Shown here in pieces: positions 49,044-61,786 of a stretch of DNA of 64,000 nt (positions are counted from its first letter, which is position 1; the number at the start of each line of letters is the position of its first letter). The DNA is from Climacteris rufus (taxonomy: Eukaryota; Chordata; Aves; Passeriformes; Climacteridae): assembly GCA_013398175.1 (NCBI GenBank), contig VZRZ01007319.1, positions 1 to 64,000 of the forward strand, written 5' to 3'. The position numbers and the translations under genes are program-made. The notes beneath the pieces were generated by a model. It made no database searches. It was not told the DNA's origin and saw only the letters and a list, made by a program, of their open reading frames with translations.

Positions 49044-52000
49044 TAAACCCTAAACAGTGGTCAGTGACGTTCAGATCTACCTCTCATGCTTAACAGTGTG
49101 CATTTAGGGGAATTCTAAAACAGGGACACTTTCTGGGCAAAACTAGCCTACACTGTATTTACCAAGTAAGCACATTTTCTATTAATGTAGTTTATAAAAT
49201 GTACAAACAGGCCTTACTGTTTGCTTACGTTGCTTTTGGTACAAATGTCAAGTTTAAATGCATGTGAAACTTTATTTCATATGTTTATTTCAAATGTAAT
49301 TTGATTTTACTGTGAAAACATTTCAGGAGTTAAGTTTGAGATGTGTGACAGAACAGCAAAGATATTTAATACTTTGCTTAATTTAGAAAAATGACCTTTC
49401 AGGGAAAAAGAACTGTGCTTGTCAAAAATATACTGATGAATTAATTTCTTGTGATGCCAGTGTGATAGTTGACTTTTGAGAGCAACCTTATAGATAATGA
49501 GTTTTATTTTTATCTTTGATCTGTCTGATTGTAGTGCCTCTCGCAAATCAAGTCACTTTACAGACTTTTATGGTTATAAATACATAGCAAAATTTGGAAG
49601 CAAAAAAAAGCAACCAGGAAAAAAAAAAGACAGAAAAAAATTAAAAACACAAACAAAAAAACCACCCCCAACCCCATCAAAATTAAACCAAATCAGAACA
49701 ACTCAAATCTGACTGACCAGTGTGCATGGATACCTGGGATTTTAAATTATATTGCAGTTGTAAGATCAGTACCCCCTTTCACCACCACCACCTATTCCCC
49801 ATCCCTAAACCACCATTGCGATACTATCTAGAAACACCATAATTTTAATCAGTTTTTAAATGTCCCTAATAGAAATGTGGTAGCAATGCTGTCTTGTGTT
49901 AGAAAATACTAACTTTGTTTCCATAGACTACATCGATGACTTTTATTTTGTAAAAATCTGCAAGGGATTTGAAAGCAACTTTAGTACTTCTTGTAGGTTT
50001 CTGACTGCTTAAATTGATTTATGTTTAGTACCTAATCTTTTTCGCTTTGACAAAGCTGGCAACTTCAGTGGGTTTATTTGTGCAGATAGAGTGAGAAAGA
50101 TTCAGCTTTTGATATAAATACTTTAGCTTTCTGGTTTCTGAGAACTATTTTCTTACAGTTAATTATGCATTCTTAAGAATGTGTACATTCATAGGCATAT
50201 GTAGAGGGAGAGATGGCAGCTTAGTTTGCAAAATATTGAGCTTCATTTTGTCTATCAATGTTTTTAATTTTAGTCAGAACAATCTCCAAAATGTTAGATA
50301 GACTCAGATCAAGAGTTAGAAGTCATGTCACATGTATTGTCACATGGAGCATCATATTGCATATGGGTAGCTATTACTGGAGCTTCAGCATGTTTCAATA
50401 TATTGCTTTAAAATTTTTTGCTGGGTTGGTTCAAAGTGTTCCTTTGAGGTTCATTTGGGAAGGGAGAGATGTCAAAACAAGAGGTTTGGTGTTCTTTTGG
50501 GCCATGAGCAGCACTCAGGGGAGGTGGAGGGGCGAGTGTGGGAGGTGCCTCAGCATGGATGGGCTTGGGAATGGGTTTGTGAAAGCTAAAATATTGCAAA
50601 ACAAAAATTCCTTCCCATGCTTGAGTCATATTAATTGAGATGGTTTTAAATAAAGGGGTTGCCAGCTTCAAACAGCTTGTAAGTTTAAGTCTGTGTTGTT
50701 TAAAAGGAATACTGAAGGGTTAGAGATCAGGTGGGCTTCTGACTAGAACTCAAGTGTTTGTATCAGCAAACAAGACAACATGACTTCAGCAGTCTAAAAG
50801 TTTGAAGTTTGGGTGAGATAAAACAGTAAATCTAAAATGCATGATAAAGCCACACAGCTTAATTATTAAATTCTAGCAGTATTTCAAATTTCTTTGTTTA
50901 GAAATATCATCTTAATTATTTGGGTTGAATATCACATTTGCCGAAAATACAGTTAGCTGTAAGCTGCTGCTGAAAATAGAAAAGCCCTTCTTGCATTTGA
51001 TTGCTGTGGTTGTGATGGAGTTGGTGAGGAGCACGTCACTGTCATGTTTTGGTGGTTACAGTCAGGTCACTCTGAGATAGGCTTGGCTGAGCATTTTTGG
51101 TAACGTTGCAAATATACTCCAGCTTTTCAGCAGCAAACTTACTGTAATTCTGCGGTGATCTCCTTTTGGGAGGTAGTTTCTTAGAATAGCTTTAGTTATT
51201 GTTGGAACAGTGGCAAGTTTAAAGGGTATTGCATGCATGTAATGGTATTTCATCTCAACCAAAACAAAGGATGTCAGTTTCTAAAGCAACCAGAATTATT
51301 TTTAACTCTTTCTTCAGTTCTTTAAAACAAACTCAGAGTGATTCACCAGGATCCTGTCTCAAAGTGGATCCTGCAAAGGGGGAGAATAACGAGTAGTTCA
51401 GTGGGCAATTTTGCAAGAATCAGCTGTGAACCACGGCATTCTGATTTGTAGATTTTTTAGTCTTTAAGCAGTGCAATTAGTAGCTGAGTGGTGTTCTGAA
51501 AATCACATTTGATCTGCACTGAGAATGTTACCTGTTTGCCCTCACCAGGGTGTGTTGTTCTTAGTAAAGTCAGTGCTGAGATTCCCCTGTACACAACCTC
51601 AGTGCTTCAGGAGAAAAGCCCAAGAGCTCATATCTCATTGTGTTTAAAAATGTTTCTCAGACAGAATTGATCAATGAATTCATTTGTGGTGGAAAAGCTG
51701 CATCACAAACACATATATTTTAAATATCTGCCTGAAAGCAGGGAGGAAATGAGAGCTGAGATAAACTGGTAACACAAAATTGGTGAGAAGTTTAACTCCT
51801 AACACCTCCTACTTGATATAAGAAGTAAGAGTTACAAAGTTTCAGTTTGGTCTTTTATTCCAGTAATGCTCATTTTGACCTTCCCTGTAATATTGATTGT
51901 TTAATATACCCTTATTTCAAATATTCCTCACCTTTCTCTCAATTAAACTGCTGTAAACTTTTAGACTCTTATTATTGGAAATCATCTGCAGGCTCCTAAG

Positions 52001-55000
52001 TATTTGTGTTGCTCTTTGAACTTTTTCTATATCTGAAACAGTTGTATTATTATTGTCTTTAGTTTTCCTGAAGCAGCCTAATAGTTTACCTGCAAATACT
52101 GTCCCCTCCCACAAAGAATTAAAAAAAATAAATCAGCAAAGTGCCCAGGAACGAACCTTATGTGCTATGTGGTTATTTTCAGAGAGTCATCAAGACCTGC
52201 AGGTCAGTTCCTCAGTGCCACAGACCAAAAGGTCATAAATTGAATTTTATGAGCAGTTTAAACAGGTACAGGGATTTGACCTATTTCTTTCTTTCTGAAT
52301 GTCTGTGCTTTGATCGTGGCTTTGTGCCTTAGCATTCCTGTTGTAACGCAGCATTCCAGGTACAAACACTTTTGCATATTCCACAATTTAGTCTGGCAAT
52401 GTGCTGGCCAGGTTGCATTGCTCCAGATGTCCTGTGAGGAGGTAACTCGCAAGGTGCCACATGATAGACTGTAGTTCAACTGGGAATTAAGCCAGGAAAT
52501 TAAACTATTTGCATGCTCAGAACTACATCCTGGTAATAACTTTAAAACTGTATCTGTTTTTCCATATTTAAATCCCAGTTCTTCAAGGGCTATTTAATGA
52601 GTGCCACTGGGTTTGTCCCTGCTTTTGTACTAAACTTGGAGCAATAATTTCCAAATGTTTTGTTTACTGTAGCACATGAGGTAATGAAATTGCAGCCACT
52701 AAAATCTTGAAGATCATCTACTAGGAGTGTGAAATTGTAAATCTTATCCAGTTGATAATTGGTAATTAAGGCTGTATTCTGTTCCTGAATCTTGGCTCGA
52801 GTTGTTAGTGAATACTGGTTGAATATTCAATTAGATTAAAACTTAATTTCTGGAAGCTCTTAAAAATAAAGCCGTCACAGTTTAATATGGTTGGAAGTAA
52901 TTACTAAATTGGTTAAATGAAAACTAAAGTATTTAAACACCTAAACCATAAATTTGACATAAACGGACAGGGTGTAGGGTGTGTTGTTGACTTTTGGATG
53001 TGGTTGGTTGATTTATTCTTTTGTTCCTTTCTTTGAAAGTAATATATGCTTAAAATTTATTCTACAGCATGAAACCCATAGCCAAATACCTACAGTCTGT
53101 AAGAAATTGGTTAATCTTGTCTCAGGATTATTTAGTTTGTAGTTGTGAATTCAGAAAATGAGGAGCTGTACAGAAAGTCTGCCAAAGATATGAAGGCATC
53201 AGGTCATCTGCTGTGAGGGTATTTATTTTAATTAAGTTTAGTCACTGATAAAATATTGTCCAGTGTTTTGTTAAAAGGGAAAAGAAATGGGAAATCACGT
53301 GTTTAGTATTTTCCTACTTGCTGTGATTTCTCCTAAGTAGATTCCTCAAAATATGAACTGAGCTATCATTTTCTCAGGAGGAAGGAAGCAAACGAAGCAA
53401 ATCATTTCAGTGCATCATTTCTGCAATGTAGACACTGTTTATTGGCCTTGTATTGTACTTCATCATTTTCTTATTTTTTCCCCTGTAGTATTTTTTATCC
53501 TGCCTTTGTTCTCTCTCCTTTCCTTCTCCCTCATCCGTTTCCACATGAGCAAACTATCTGCCTCTACTTTTGAGAACCACAAAGAAAGGGAGAAAAATGG
53601 TCTTTGAGCTCTGTGCACACCATGAGGTCTCCCTCAAGTCAGAGCCATCAGAATCCTTTGACCTACTGCAGCTCCCATGGGCAATAACACTGCAGTTCCC
53701 TGTGCATTTGATGGCTGCCCACCACTCGCAGCCCTAAATGTGAGCACCAGGTGAATCTGGTGGCAATAGATGGGAGGAATATGCTCTTGCTGGTAGGATT
53801 CTTGGCAGGGCAGGGGTTGGCAAGAGAGAAAACTGAGAGAGGTTGGGGAGCACCGAGCCTTGCCTTTTTCCTGGTTTTTCTGTGCTAGAAAATCCACTCA
53901 TTCCAGCAGTTTTGTGTGATGGTTTTGTGACAGTGAACAAAGTGAATTTGAAGAAGATATAAGTGGAAAAGAGTAAGTCTTAGGGAAGCAACATTTGTTC
54001 CTTGGCAGGTTATCACTATGATTTCTTGATTTGGTTGAAAATTTCAAGGTGTTTAGTGGGGCTCTCATAAATTTTAGTGAGAACTTGGCCAAGCCTTGTC
54101 CTTCAACAGGTGCCCAGCTCAGGGAGACTCAGTGGTTTACTAGTCACTGTGAACCTCCTCAGAGAAGAGAAATCAAAGAGCAGCAGATGTCATCCAGTTG
54201 GCCTTGTTCTCTATCCTCCTTCCCTTCTTTGTGCACACAAAGTTTCCAATGTTATTTTTCTTCCTATTAGCCATGCACCATTTTTATCTCTGTGAGCCTT
54301 TCTCTGCTGAGAAACATGTAAAGTTCGAGCAGGAATTTATTTTAGCTGAGCTGTTGAAAAAAATAAAAAGAGAAAAATAGTTCTGTAAATAGGTACGACA
54401 TTTAAAACTGAAATAAACAGATTAGGGGTAGGGGGGTAGGGAGGAAATGCCCTTTAAAATCTCAGTAGTTTGGGAAATTTGGGGCTGTTTCTTAAGTCAT
54501 TAATTTTAATGCTACCAGGAAAATGTCCAAACAAACTTACTAAAAACAAACCCAAGAAGTGTCTTGGAATATTCTACTTGATTTGCATTTTCATTGTTTC
54601 AGTCAAGTAGCACATTCTAATAATTTCTTCTCCCACCCACCATGTTTTCCAGAATTCATTATTCCAACAAAACAAACCAAAAAAACACCTTACTGTAAAT
54701 TAGTTAATAAAGTTGGCTTTAAGTCTTTCTGCTCTGTTGTGGCACGAGATTGTTTTATGTAAAATCTTTTTGTTAAAGGCCAAAAAAAAATGTCTTTGAG
54801 GATTTGAAACCCCTGGATGCTCGCTTTGGCACAGGGCTGTTGAAGTGAGCTCCCTCCAGGTTGAATTGTTCACTTCCAAGCACAGGATAAATAAAAGAGG
54901 GAAAAAACACACGGGTGATGTTCAGATTGGAGAGTGCCATCGTTTTGTAGGTGTTTAAGAAGTAGCTCATTAATTGTCTTCCTAGGCTTGCAGGTATAGA

Positions 55001-57599
55001 AAGAAAATTTCACTATTGAGCCTAGAAAAAGAAGGAAAGAGGGCTAGGGTTTGGAGTGATTTAGATTGATTATATTTAATTGTTGGCATTTTTTAAAAAA
55101 AAAATTCATAATATTTTTCTGTAATAGCAATAGAAACTGTACTTCTTGTGGGATGAGGTGAATGTTGGTTGATAAATACAATTTTTTCTTCATTTTTCAA
55201 AACACTTTATAGCATATTAATAATACACATAACTATCTGCATACTGGCAAATTTGTTTTCTATTTTTTTACTAAACAAGATCTTCTCAGTTTCTTGTAAT
55301 AACTAGGGGGTTTTTGTATAAAAGTCAATGAGCTAAATTTGCAGTGTCAACATTCCAGGATATTTTTTTTCAAGAGCTGATTTGTTACCCAAGGATATCT
55401 TGTAGATAATCAAAACAGGAATGCCAGTAAGATACTTCAGCCTACTTTCTTTTATTTCTTGGGGAGGCAATGCATTACCCTTCTTGGAGGGGAAGAGAAA
55501 AAGCATTTCAGGGTTTTTTTCTTCAGATTTGATGCTGATTACCATCTAGGGCAAATATTTTAAAAATCCCCACCCACCCCTCAAAGAGAGAGAAAGAAAC
55601 AAATTTTGGTTGGGACTCTACTTTCGAGGATTGGTTAATTATTTCACTACTCCATTCATTTTCTGTCTAAATTCAGTTCTTTGGCTGTGCTCCCTTTTCC
55701 TGGATTTGTATGATCTGAGCAGTTGTGTCTGATTGCAGTGGTCAGGGATAAGGGCAATACTGTCCCTACAGGTGACCCAGGGTGGGCATGGTGGAACCAG
55801 GAGCAGGGAAGTCACAGCAGCAGTGGCCCTGGGGCAGCCTCCCCTCTTGGCTCCCAGGACCAGGTGAAGCAGGCACGGATGAGAGAGATGAGAGCTGACT
55901 GTGCTGTAGACAGGTTTTAACAAGTGCCTTGGGACCAGCACAACCCTGCTCCAAGCAGAAATCTTCTTGGAGAAGGAAGCAGAGGGGAGCTTGAAAATGG
56001 CACTTGTAGTTTGCAGGGTAACCAGGTAGGTGCTTAAAGCAGAGCACAGCCTTAGCAGGCTGGTGTGTGGTTGTGACCAGAAATTATCCCTTCATAGCAA
56101 TGTGAACTGTCCTTTGGTATTGAACATCTCCCTAACATTCCTGATTTCCTCCCAGCATGCCTGCTGATTGGCCCTCTCCTTCCCCACGTCCTATCTTGGG
56201 AGTGTCTGAGAAGATCTAGGTGATGTTGGGTAATCATCACTCAACTTCCTTGCTCTGCTTAGGGTCTGCCTAAACCCGTGTAGGGCATGATCAGTTTCTG
56301 GAGAGATGGTTTATCCTCACTCCCACCGTCTTTTGCAGGAATGGCCCATGGGCTGAACATCCAAGTGCTCACTGGGATACTCTAGAGCTGGTTTTTGACT
56401 CAGGTCTTGAAGGAGGATGGGAGCAGGTAGAGGAGAACAGTAAAATAAATCACTGAAGTGAGGTATTGGCTTAATACATATATTTTTCACCCCCAGTTTA
56501 TCATTTGCCCAGAGAAAAGAACATGAACTCCCTAGGGCTGTTTGGTTTGTAAGCCTCTTAAAGTGGCTAAGCCCCCGTTCATGGCTGCAGCACACTGGTA
56601 ATGAGAAAAATAGCATATCTTTGTGCCTTTGTTTAAGTTTTGTGTTTCAGGTACACCCGGTTCTACATCACCTTGTATTGACTAGTTTTTCAAAGGTTTG
56701 TTTTTATTTTGTCAATCCAGTTTCTTCTGGTTTTTGGGTTTTTTTTTTTCACTTCTAAGCTGCAGTTAGTAAAATTTCATTTGGCATGTAAAAAAGTTGG
56801 CAAAAATATAAATTTACTGTGGAAGAATAAGCTTACAAAGGTCCAGAGAGCAAGGTTAAGTATAACAAGTTAATTGTGGATTTTTAAGTTTTTTGGTTTT
56901 TAGCACTAAGGGTCACTGATGCCATTATGATGGTTCCTGTTAGACTGTATTCCCACATATGTAATATTAAGATTTATGAAGTTCTTGGAGAAACAAGTCA
57001 GCAAAAAAATGGGATACCTTACTTAAGTAATGTTTAACAATACTAAACGAGGGATTTTGAATGTGAAGGTGTGATTTTGCAGCCCTGTTGGAAGGGGATT
57101 TATTGAATAGCATAAAACTGCAGCTGCCCTTCAGTGTGGAAGAAGCCCCAAGCTGTGTGTTTGAGCTGGTCCAATTATAAAGGTATTACACAAAGATGTT
57201 CCAGCACAGGCAGGAGCTGGTGAGGAAGGAGTGGGCAGTGTGGCTGGAGGTGAAGACCCACAGGCACTTTGTACTTTGGGCTGCGTGGTGAAGGAACGAT
57301 GGTGTTTGGGCAGGCTGGATTTTAAAGATAGTTTGGAAATAAGGACAAGGTTTTACAGAAGAAAGACACAGTATGAAGTGAACTCCCCCAACATACCCCA
57401 GCAGAAAAATCCCTTGTGTGTAAATTTATTGAGAGGCTGATATTTACACATTTTGCAGTCAATACCTGCTCCTTAGCAGGCAAGCATTGCCTGCTGTTTT
57501 ACAGTTAATAGAAATGTGCCGCTGTCAATTCCCATTCACTTGAGTGACCCAGGGAAAGAGGTGGAATAGTGAAGTGGCAGTGTTGCTGATTTGATGGAG
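49044..57599 (+). other. HIVEP1: HIVEP1 first coding intron, segment 8
   Basis: AT-rich intron with an A-rich tract at 49600-49700 and GC-richer patches at 53600-53880 and 55720-56080. None has an exon or a repeat family that I can support. Confidence 0.55.
49600..49700. repeat. A-rich / AC-rich low-complexity tract
   Basis: About 100 bases made of A-runs with interspersed C and few G/T. It gives a lysine-rich chance frame only. Confidence 0.8.
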
Positions 57600-58105
57600 T
57601 TATCAAGGAAGGTGAAGATGAAGATGCGAATGAAAATGCAAAGGATTTCAAAATGATATTAGATTGCTGTCCAACCATATTGCAAAAATGACAAATGAAA
57701 TTCAGTGCAGATAAACACAAAGTGATGTCCACAGGAAAATTATTCAAAGTTCTCATTTAAATTGAGTTGCTTGTTAACACTTGGGCATGAGGACTGGGGG
57801 TCATATGTTTGTGTGGCAAAGTCAACTGTGTACTCGCTCGCTGTCAAAGAGCAAATACAGCATTAGGAATATTTATGGCAGTAATACAGAAAAACATCTG
57901 TCACAGTAGCATCTGTGGTATGCCTTCATCTCTTAACAGTGGGATCGATTCCTATGTGTTCTTCCTAATTGTCTTTCCCTTTTTCACTTCCACCTCCCAA
58001 GAGCATAAAATAGCACTGCAAAAGCTGCAGAGGTCATAAGTCTATTGAACAGCTTTTGTGTAAGGAATGACTTCAGTAGATGAGGCCCTGTAGTTTGAAG
58101 CAACA
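57600..58105 (+). mobile_element. Ancient degraded CR1 ORF2 remnant
   Basis: Weak but ordered similarity to the CR1 reverse-transcriptase gene, well upstream of the 3' end: GAAATTCAGTGCAG followed by ATAAACACAAAGTGATG (57697-57727), then a GGCATGAGGACTGGGGGTCAT segment, a segment with CAGCATTAGGAATATTTATGG, and then AAAATAGCACTGCAAAAGCTGCAGAGG with CAGCTTTTGTGTAAGGA. These occur in the same order as in CR1 elements of reptiles and birds. Stops and indels interrupt all frames. It is much older than the five 3'-end fragments. Confidence 0.5.
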
Positions 58106-58107
58106 TG

Positions 58108-58155
58108 TGAAAAACTCACGTGGATTCAAGATGAAAAACTCTCATGGATTCAAAC
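58108..58155. repeat. 24-bp imperfect tandem duplication
   Basis: Units at 58108-58131 and 58132-58155 share TGAAAAACTC and TGGATTCAA and differ at about four positions. It abuts the ancient CR1 remnant. Confidence 0.8.
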
Positions 58156-59339
58156 GACACTTGGAGAAACTAATGTAGGAATAATCTGTGGGACCCATGA
58201 GATTCAACTACAGTTCCTGGGGATCACTTCAGAGCTGCCGGGTTTCAGAATCTGGGACTTAGTCTTCTGCTTTTCTCTCAACTTCTGCTGTCAGCTGCTG
58301 CTGGAAGCAAGATATTGGACTGGGCTTTTGGCTTGACTTGTAGGCTTTTGGTTTGTTTCTGTTTTTTGTTAGTCATCAAAATTTTCCTTTTTCCTCAGCC
58401 AGCAGTACTATTTATTGTCCATCTTAATATCAGGTGATTATTAGGACCTCAGTATCCAAAGTCCTATTAAAGATCTAATAATGCAAAAAAAATCTATAGA
58501 GATTTTAGAATCTCAGTAGAGGTAATTTTTAGGGTATATTCTAAGCTTAAGACAATTAATCTGTGCTTAAACAGGGTAAGTTCCTAGTGCTGACTGTATC
58601 TGTTTATGTGATGTCTGCCTTGTAAACTTGATGGTGTTTGAGGAAGTGCAAAAATAGAAGAAGAAATTACAGAGAAGTTTGACCCCTCAGAGAACTTGCA
58701 GAAAGTCTCTGCGCTGTTGTCTCAGGTGATGAAACACCAACTCTTGGTGGTGTTCTACCTGTTGAACCAGTTTTGTGCCTTTTTGTGGAGGGCAAGCCCT
58801 CCCTCACCAGACTTGCAGTGGAGAGCAGGTGGTTTCAGAGTACCAGAAAGATGCATGGAAACTTTTTCCCCTGTTTGGTTGGGGAGTGGCTGGCTACACG
58901 GTTTGTTGCTTTGGTTTAGGATGTGTGTTTAAGAAAATACAGAATTTAAAGAAAGCTTTTGGGCTCCACATATTACTTTGACATGTTTCCAGTGAGTGGA
59001 AAAGTTGTTGGTTTGTTGGTTGGTTTGTTGTTGTTGGAGTTTTTTTTCCTGGTATTTCACTGGCATTTATTTAATTTCTGTGTCAGGCATAAAAAAAAAT
59101 CAATGAAAACCACACCTTTTTCCAGTTTGGGGGCAACGTATCATAGGCCAGTAAACCTACCAGGGCAGGGAACATGTCTCAGTGCAGAAGGTATGAAGTG
59201 CTCATAGCAGCAGCTTGGAGAAGGTGATGAACTAGAGCAACTCATGGCTTTGATATTTTAACTTCTAACACCGATATTGGGTTAGGTATAGAAAAAAAGA
59301 CCCAGAAAGGCAAAATTAAGCCTCAAACAGTGAATACCC
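58156..59339 (+). other. HIVEP1: HIVEP1 first coding intron, segment 9
   Basis: Intron with one GTTTG/GTTG minisatellite. An open frame from about 58641 to 58932 has no known homology to my eye and no acceptor, so I treat it as chance. Confidence 0.5.
59004..59037. repeat. GTTTG/GTTG minisatellite
   Basis: Irregular repeats of GTTG, GTTTG and GGTT over 34 bases. Confidence 0.75.
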
Positions 59340-59640
59340 TAGAGGCTGATAAATAATTATTATGCAGATTTTAGCGATAACGATCACCCTGTCCTAGGCT
59401 GGCAGCTGGAATTTGGCAGTGGGGCAGAACAATGCTCTAGGATCAGCATAGCGATGGGGTAATTATTGTGCTAGATGGCTAATTAGGAACGATGCAAATG
59501 GAATGCAATCAGTACTTGTGTTTGTAATTCGGGACCGGAGGGAGACAATGTGTAAATGAATTATCTGTGGCGACTCAGCTGGTGCTCTCAAAAGCACACA
59601 CAGGATGCAGAATCACCTGGCTTTGCGGGGCAGGTGGAAA
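59340..59640. promoter_or_regulatory. Candidate enhancer: homeodomain and POU motif cluster
   Basis: Within 300 bases are TAATTA at 59354-59359, TAATTATT at 59460-59467, CTAATTAG at 59479-59486, the POU octamer ATGCAAAT at 59492-59499, GATAA at about 59348 and 59375, and E-box-like CAGCTG and CAGGTG strings. The last three homeo/POU sites fall within 40 bases. The sequence is of high complexity with retained CpG. This is typical of conserved developmental enhancers; conservation itself was not tested. Confidence 0.4.
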
Positions 59641-59906
59641 AGGAACTAGCCTCGGAAAGTGCCACCGTTGCGTGCTGGCTTACTCAGGGCAAGAAGGTGC
59701 CAGGCAGGAGGTGTTTCTGAAGGTACTTCACCTACACTTCTGAAATTTTATGCTTGGCAGCTACTGTGCCTGTCCCCTCAGGTGCCTTGCTGTTTGCTAT
59801 ATCCTTCTGTAAGGCGACAGCCATCCAAAAATCCTCTTCCCCCACCCCCTCCTGCGCTCAGTTTTTAATGAGTTTAAAAACCTCATAATAAAAATTCAAA
59901 TCATGT

Positions 59907-59922
59907 AAACAAACAAACAAAC
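59907..59922. repeat. (AAAC)4 simple repeat
   Basis: Four perfect AAAC units, the first overlapping a forkhead consensus. Confidence 0.85.
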
Positions 59923-60126
59923 ACAAGATTGAAAGTTCCCCAGTCACAAATTAATGACACAGGGACAGAGTTTGGGTTCATATGTAAAGTGCTTAGGTAA
60001 TTTATGCACATACACCTTGTCAGCCTCATCAGGAGCCCTTACCATATTTGAATGATACATGTGATGGCAAGGATAAAGCCAATATATATTTAATTTATAT
60101 ACAGCCTTTGCATTGAATTTTTTATT

Positions 60127-60152
60127 GTATATACAGTATATACAGTATATAT
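60127..60152. repeat. TATACAG-type short tandem repeat
   Basis: ATATACAGT repeated twice with flanking TATA, giving an AT-rich partly palindromic stretch. Confidence 0.7.
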
Positions 60153-60939
60153 CAGATCACTGCTGATACAAATTTAAACTGGAGATTATAGATCGGATTG
60201 TCAAATATGCTGGCCTCTTTCTTAAAATGAATAATAAGAGGAGGATTTTCATCTTCTGTTTTCAACAGGGTTATGTAAAGTATCTGTCATGGGTTCTTCA
60301 TTTTTAAATGCAAATAATTATATATGGCAGGGAGTATGATGAGCATTCGACATTGACATTAAAATGAAAATGCATCAAATTTTTCTGAAAAACTGATCAA
60401 ACAGGTCATTTAGTCAAGGTTATAGTGACCAGTAGAACATTTTAAGTTGCTTAAAATCTCATTTTAGATGTTTAAAAAAGTGGTTGATGGTTCTTAATAT
60501 GATGACTGCTCCTGCATCACCCGACTAGTTAAGAGTTTGGAATTTAATTTTTAAGAGGTTTCCCCCCCCCACTCCCCCAGCTGTACAAACAGTCAGCAAA
60601 CCCAGTAGCATCTGACAAACTTGAGATGTTTTACGTTGCATTTTTGATAGGCTGGGGACATCCGTGCCATCAGCCTCAGCATTTGGCAACCCACTAAGCC
60701 GTGCTGCTGTGATTATCTAAGCCCCGACTGGAAAGGAGAAACCACAAAACAAACCATACGCCAAAAAGTGTCAAGTTCCCACAGTATGAAATTACAGAGA
60801 AGATGAAGGGACTGGCTTTCCTCATCTGATCTCTTCCTTTTAATCTTGAGTTTTCCTCATTAAGGTGGAAAAGGGAGATGTATGGGGACAGAAGAGTGCT
60901 TTCTAATTAAAGGTGGATTTAAATCTGAGTGAGAACAGT

Positions 60940-61295
60940 GCGTCGTCCAGTGGGTTTCGCGAAGCGCCTTCTTGCTGCTGTTTGCCAGCGTCGTGGGTGC
61001 TCGTTTTGCGGCAGGAGGGCGGTGGTGGGAGCTCGGGGCCCCCAAAGGCACCCGCAGATGCCTGGATCTGGCAGCCCTGACACCTCCTGGGTGCAGGGTC
61101 CCCTCGTTCAGCACTGAGGGACAGCGCTGCCGTGCCCGGGCTGCAGTCGGGACCCCGGCTGGGCTGCTCGGGTTGCAGCTGTGGAAGCTCCCCGGCGCTG
61201 TGGGGACGTGCAGGGGCCTGCCGGGCCTGCCGGGCCTCCGCGCTCCCCGAGGGCCGGCGAGAGGCAGCATCGCCCCGGCTGCGCCGCCTCCCAAT
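60940..61295. promoter_or_regulatory. Intronic CpG island
   Basis: About 350 bases that are GC-rich with many CpG, including TTTCGCGAAGCGCC near its start, within otherwise AT-rich intron. It contains a 9-bp tandem unit GGGCCTGCC (61214-61231, plus a partial third copy). Long open frames on both strands, up to 144 codons on the minus strand, are expected from GC-rich sequence and show no family features. Immediately after it lie AATTAACCTAAT and TTAATTGGCTGG homeodomain/CCAAT-like strings. It may be an orphan CpG island or promoter; strand unknown. Confidence 0.55.
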
Positions 61296-61786
61296 TAACC
61301 TAATGGGCTCCGTGTACAGACAAGACTCTGGGGCTTTGGCTTAGGGGGTTTTTCTTTCCTTTTTTTTTTTTCCCCTCTTAATTGGCTGGTTAAAGGAAGT
61401 CTTGGGATTCATCTCAGTTAACCAAAACACATTAGGACTACGGCTACGACTTGTTGTAGCAGGTTGTAAAGCGCCTTTCCTCCTCCTAGCAAAAGGGAAA
61501 GACAAGCTTCCCAGCCCCCTTGCAGCTTAGCGTGGGCGCTTCTGCTTCCTCCCCAGTCCCAGGCGGGTACCCGCAGCTGCAGGCAGGGTGCCTTGGGATT
61601 AAACACTGCCTCCCGTGCCAAGGGAACCTGCCATCCGGGAAATGCTCCAAGCTTCCATCATCTCCACGTCGTTCACTGGCTTCGCGTGGCTGCCCTTCCT
61701 GCCCTGCCTCTGCCTGCACTGCATGGGCACTGGTGCTTGGAGCGTGGGTCTTCCCTCAGGGGCAGGTGCCTCCGGGTCACATCTGA

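Larger units (their letters stand above)
59880..60780. promoter_or_regulatory. Candidate conserved non-coding block
   Basis: AT-rich but motif-dense sequence. It includes the forkhead site TGTAAACA at 59904-59911, an octamer fused to a homeodomain site, ATGCAAATAATTA at 60308-60320, and GATCA/GATTA strings. No exon. With the preceding element it makes a 1.4-kb stretch whose texture differs from the rest of the intron. Enhancer function is inferred. Confidence 0.33.

Noticed and set aside
58641..58932. Open frame beginning KIEEEIT, briefly resembling the expected HIVEP1 KIEEAQ continuation
   Set aside because: The match stops after three or four residues, there is no acceptor in the right phase, and the remainder is unrelated.
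60860..61294. 144-codon minus-strand open frame and overlapping + frames
   Set aside because: GC-rich sequence gives few stops on both strands; Pro/Arg/Ala-rich composition, no motif, no splice support.
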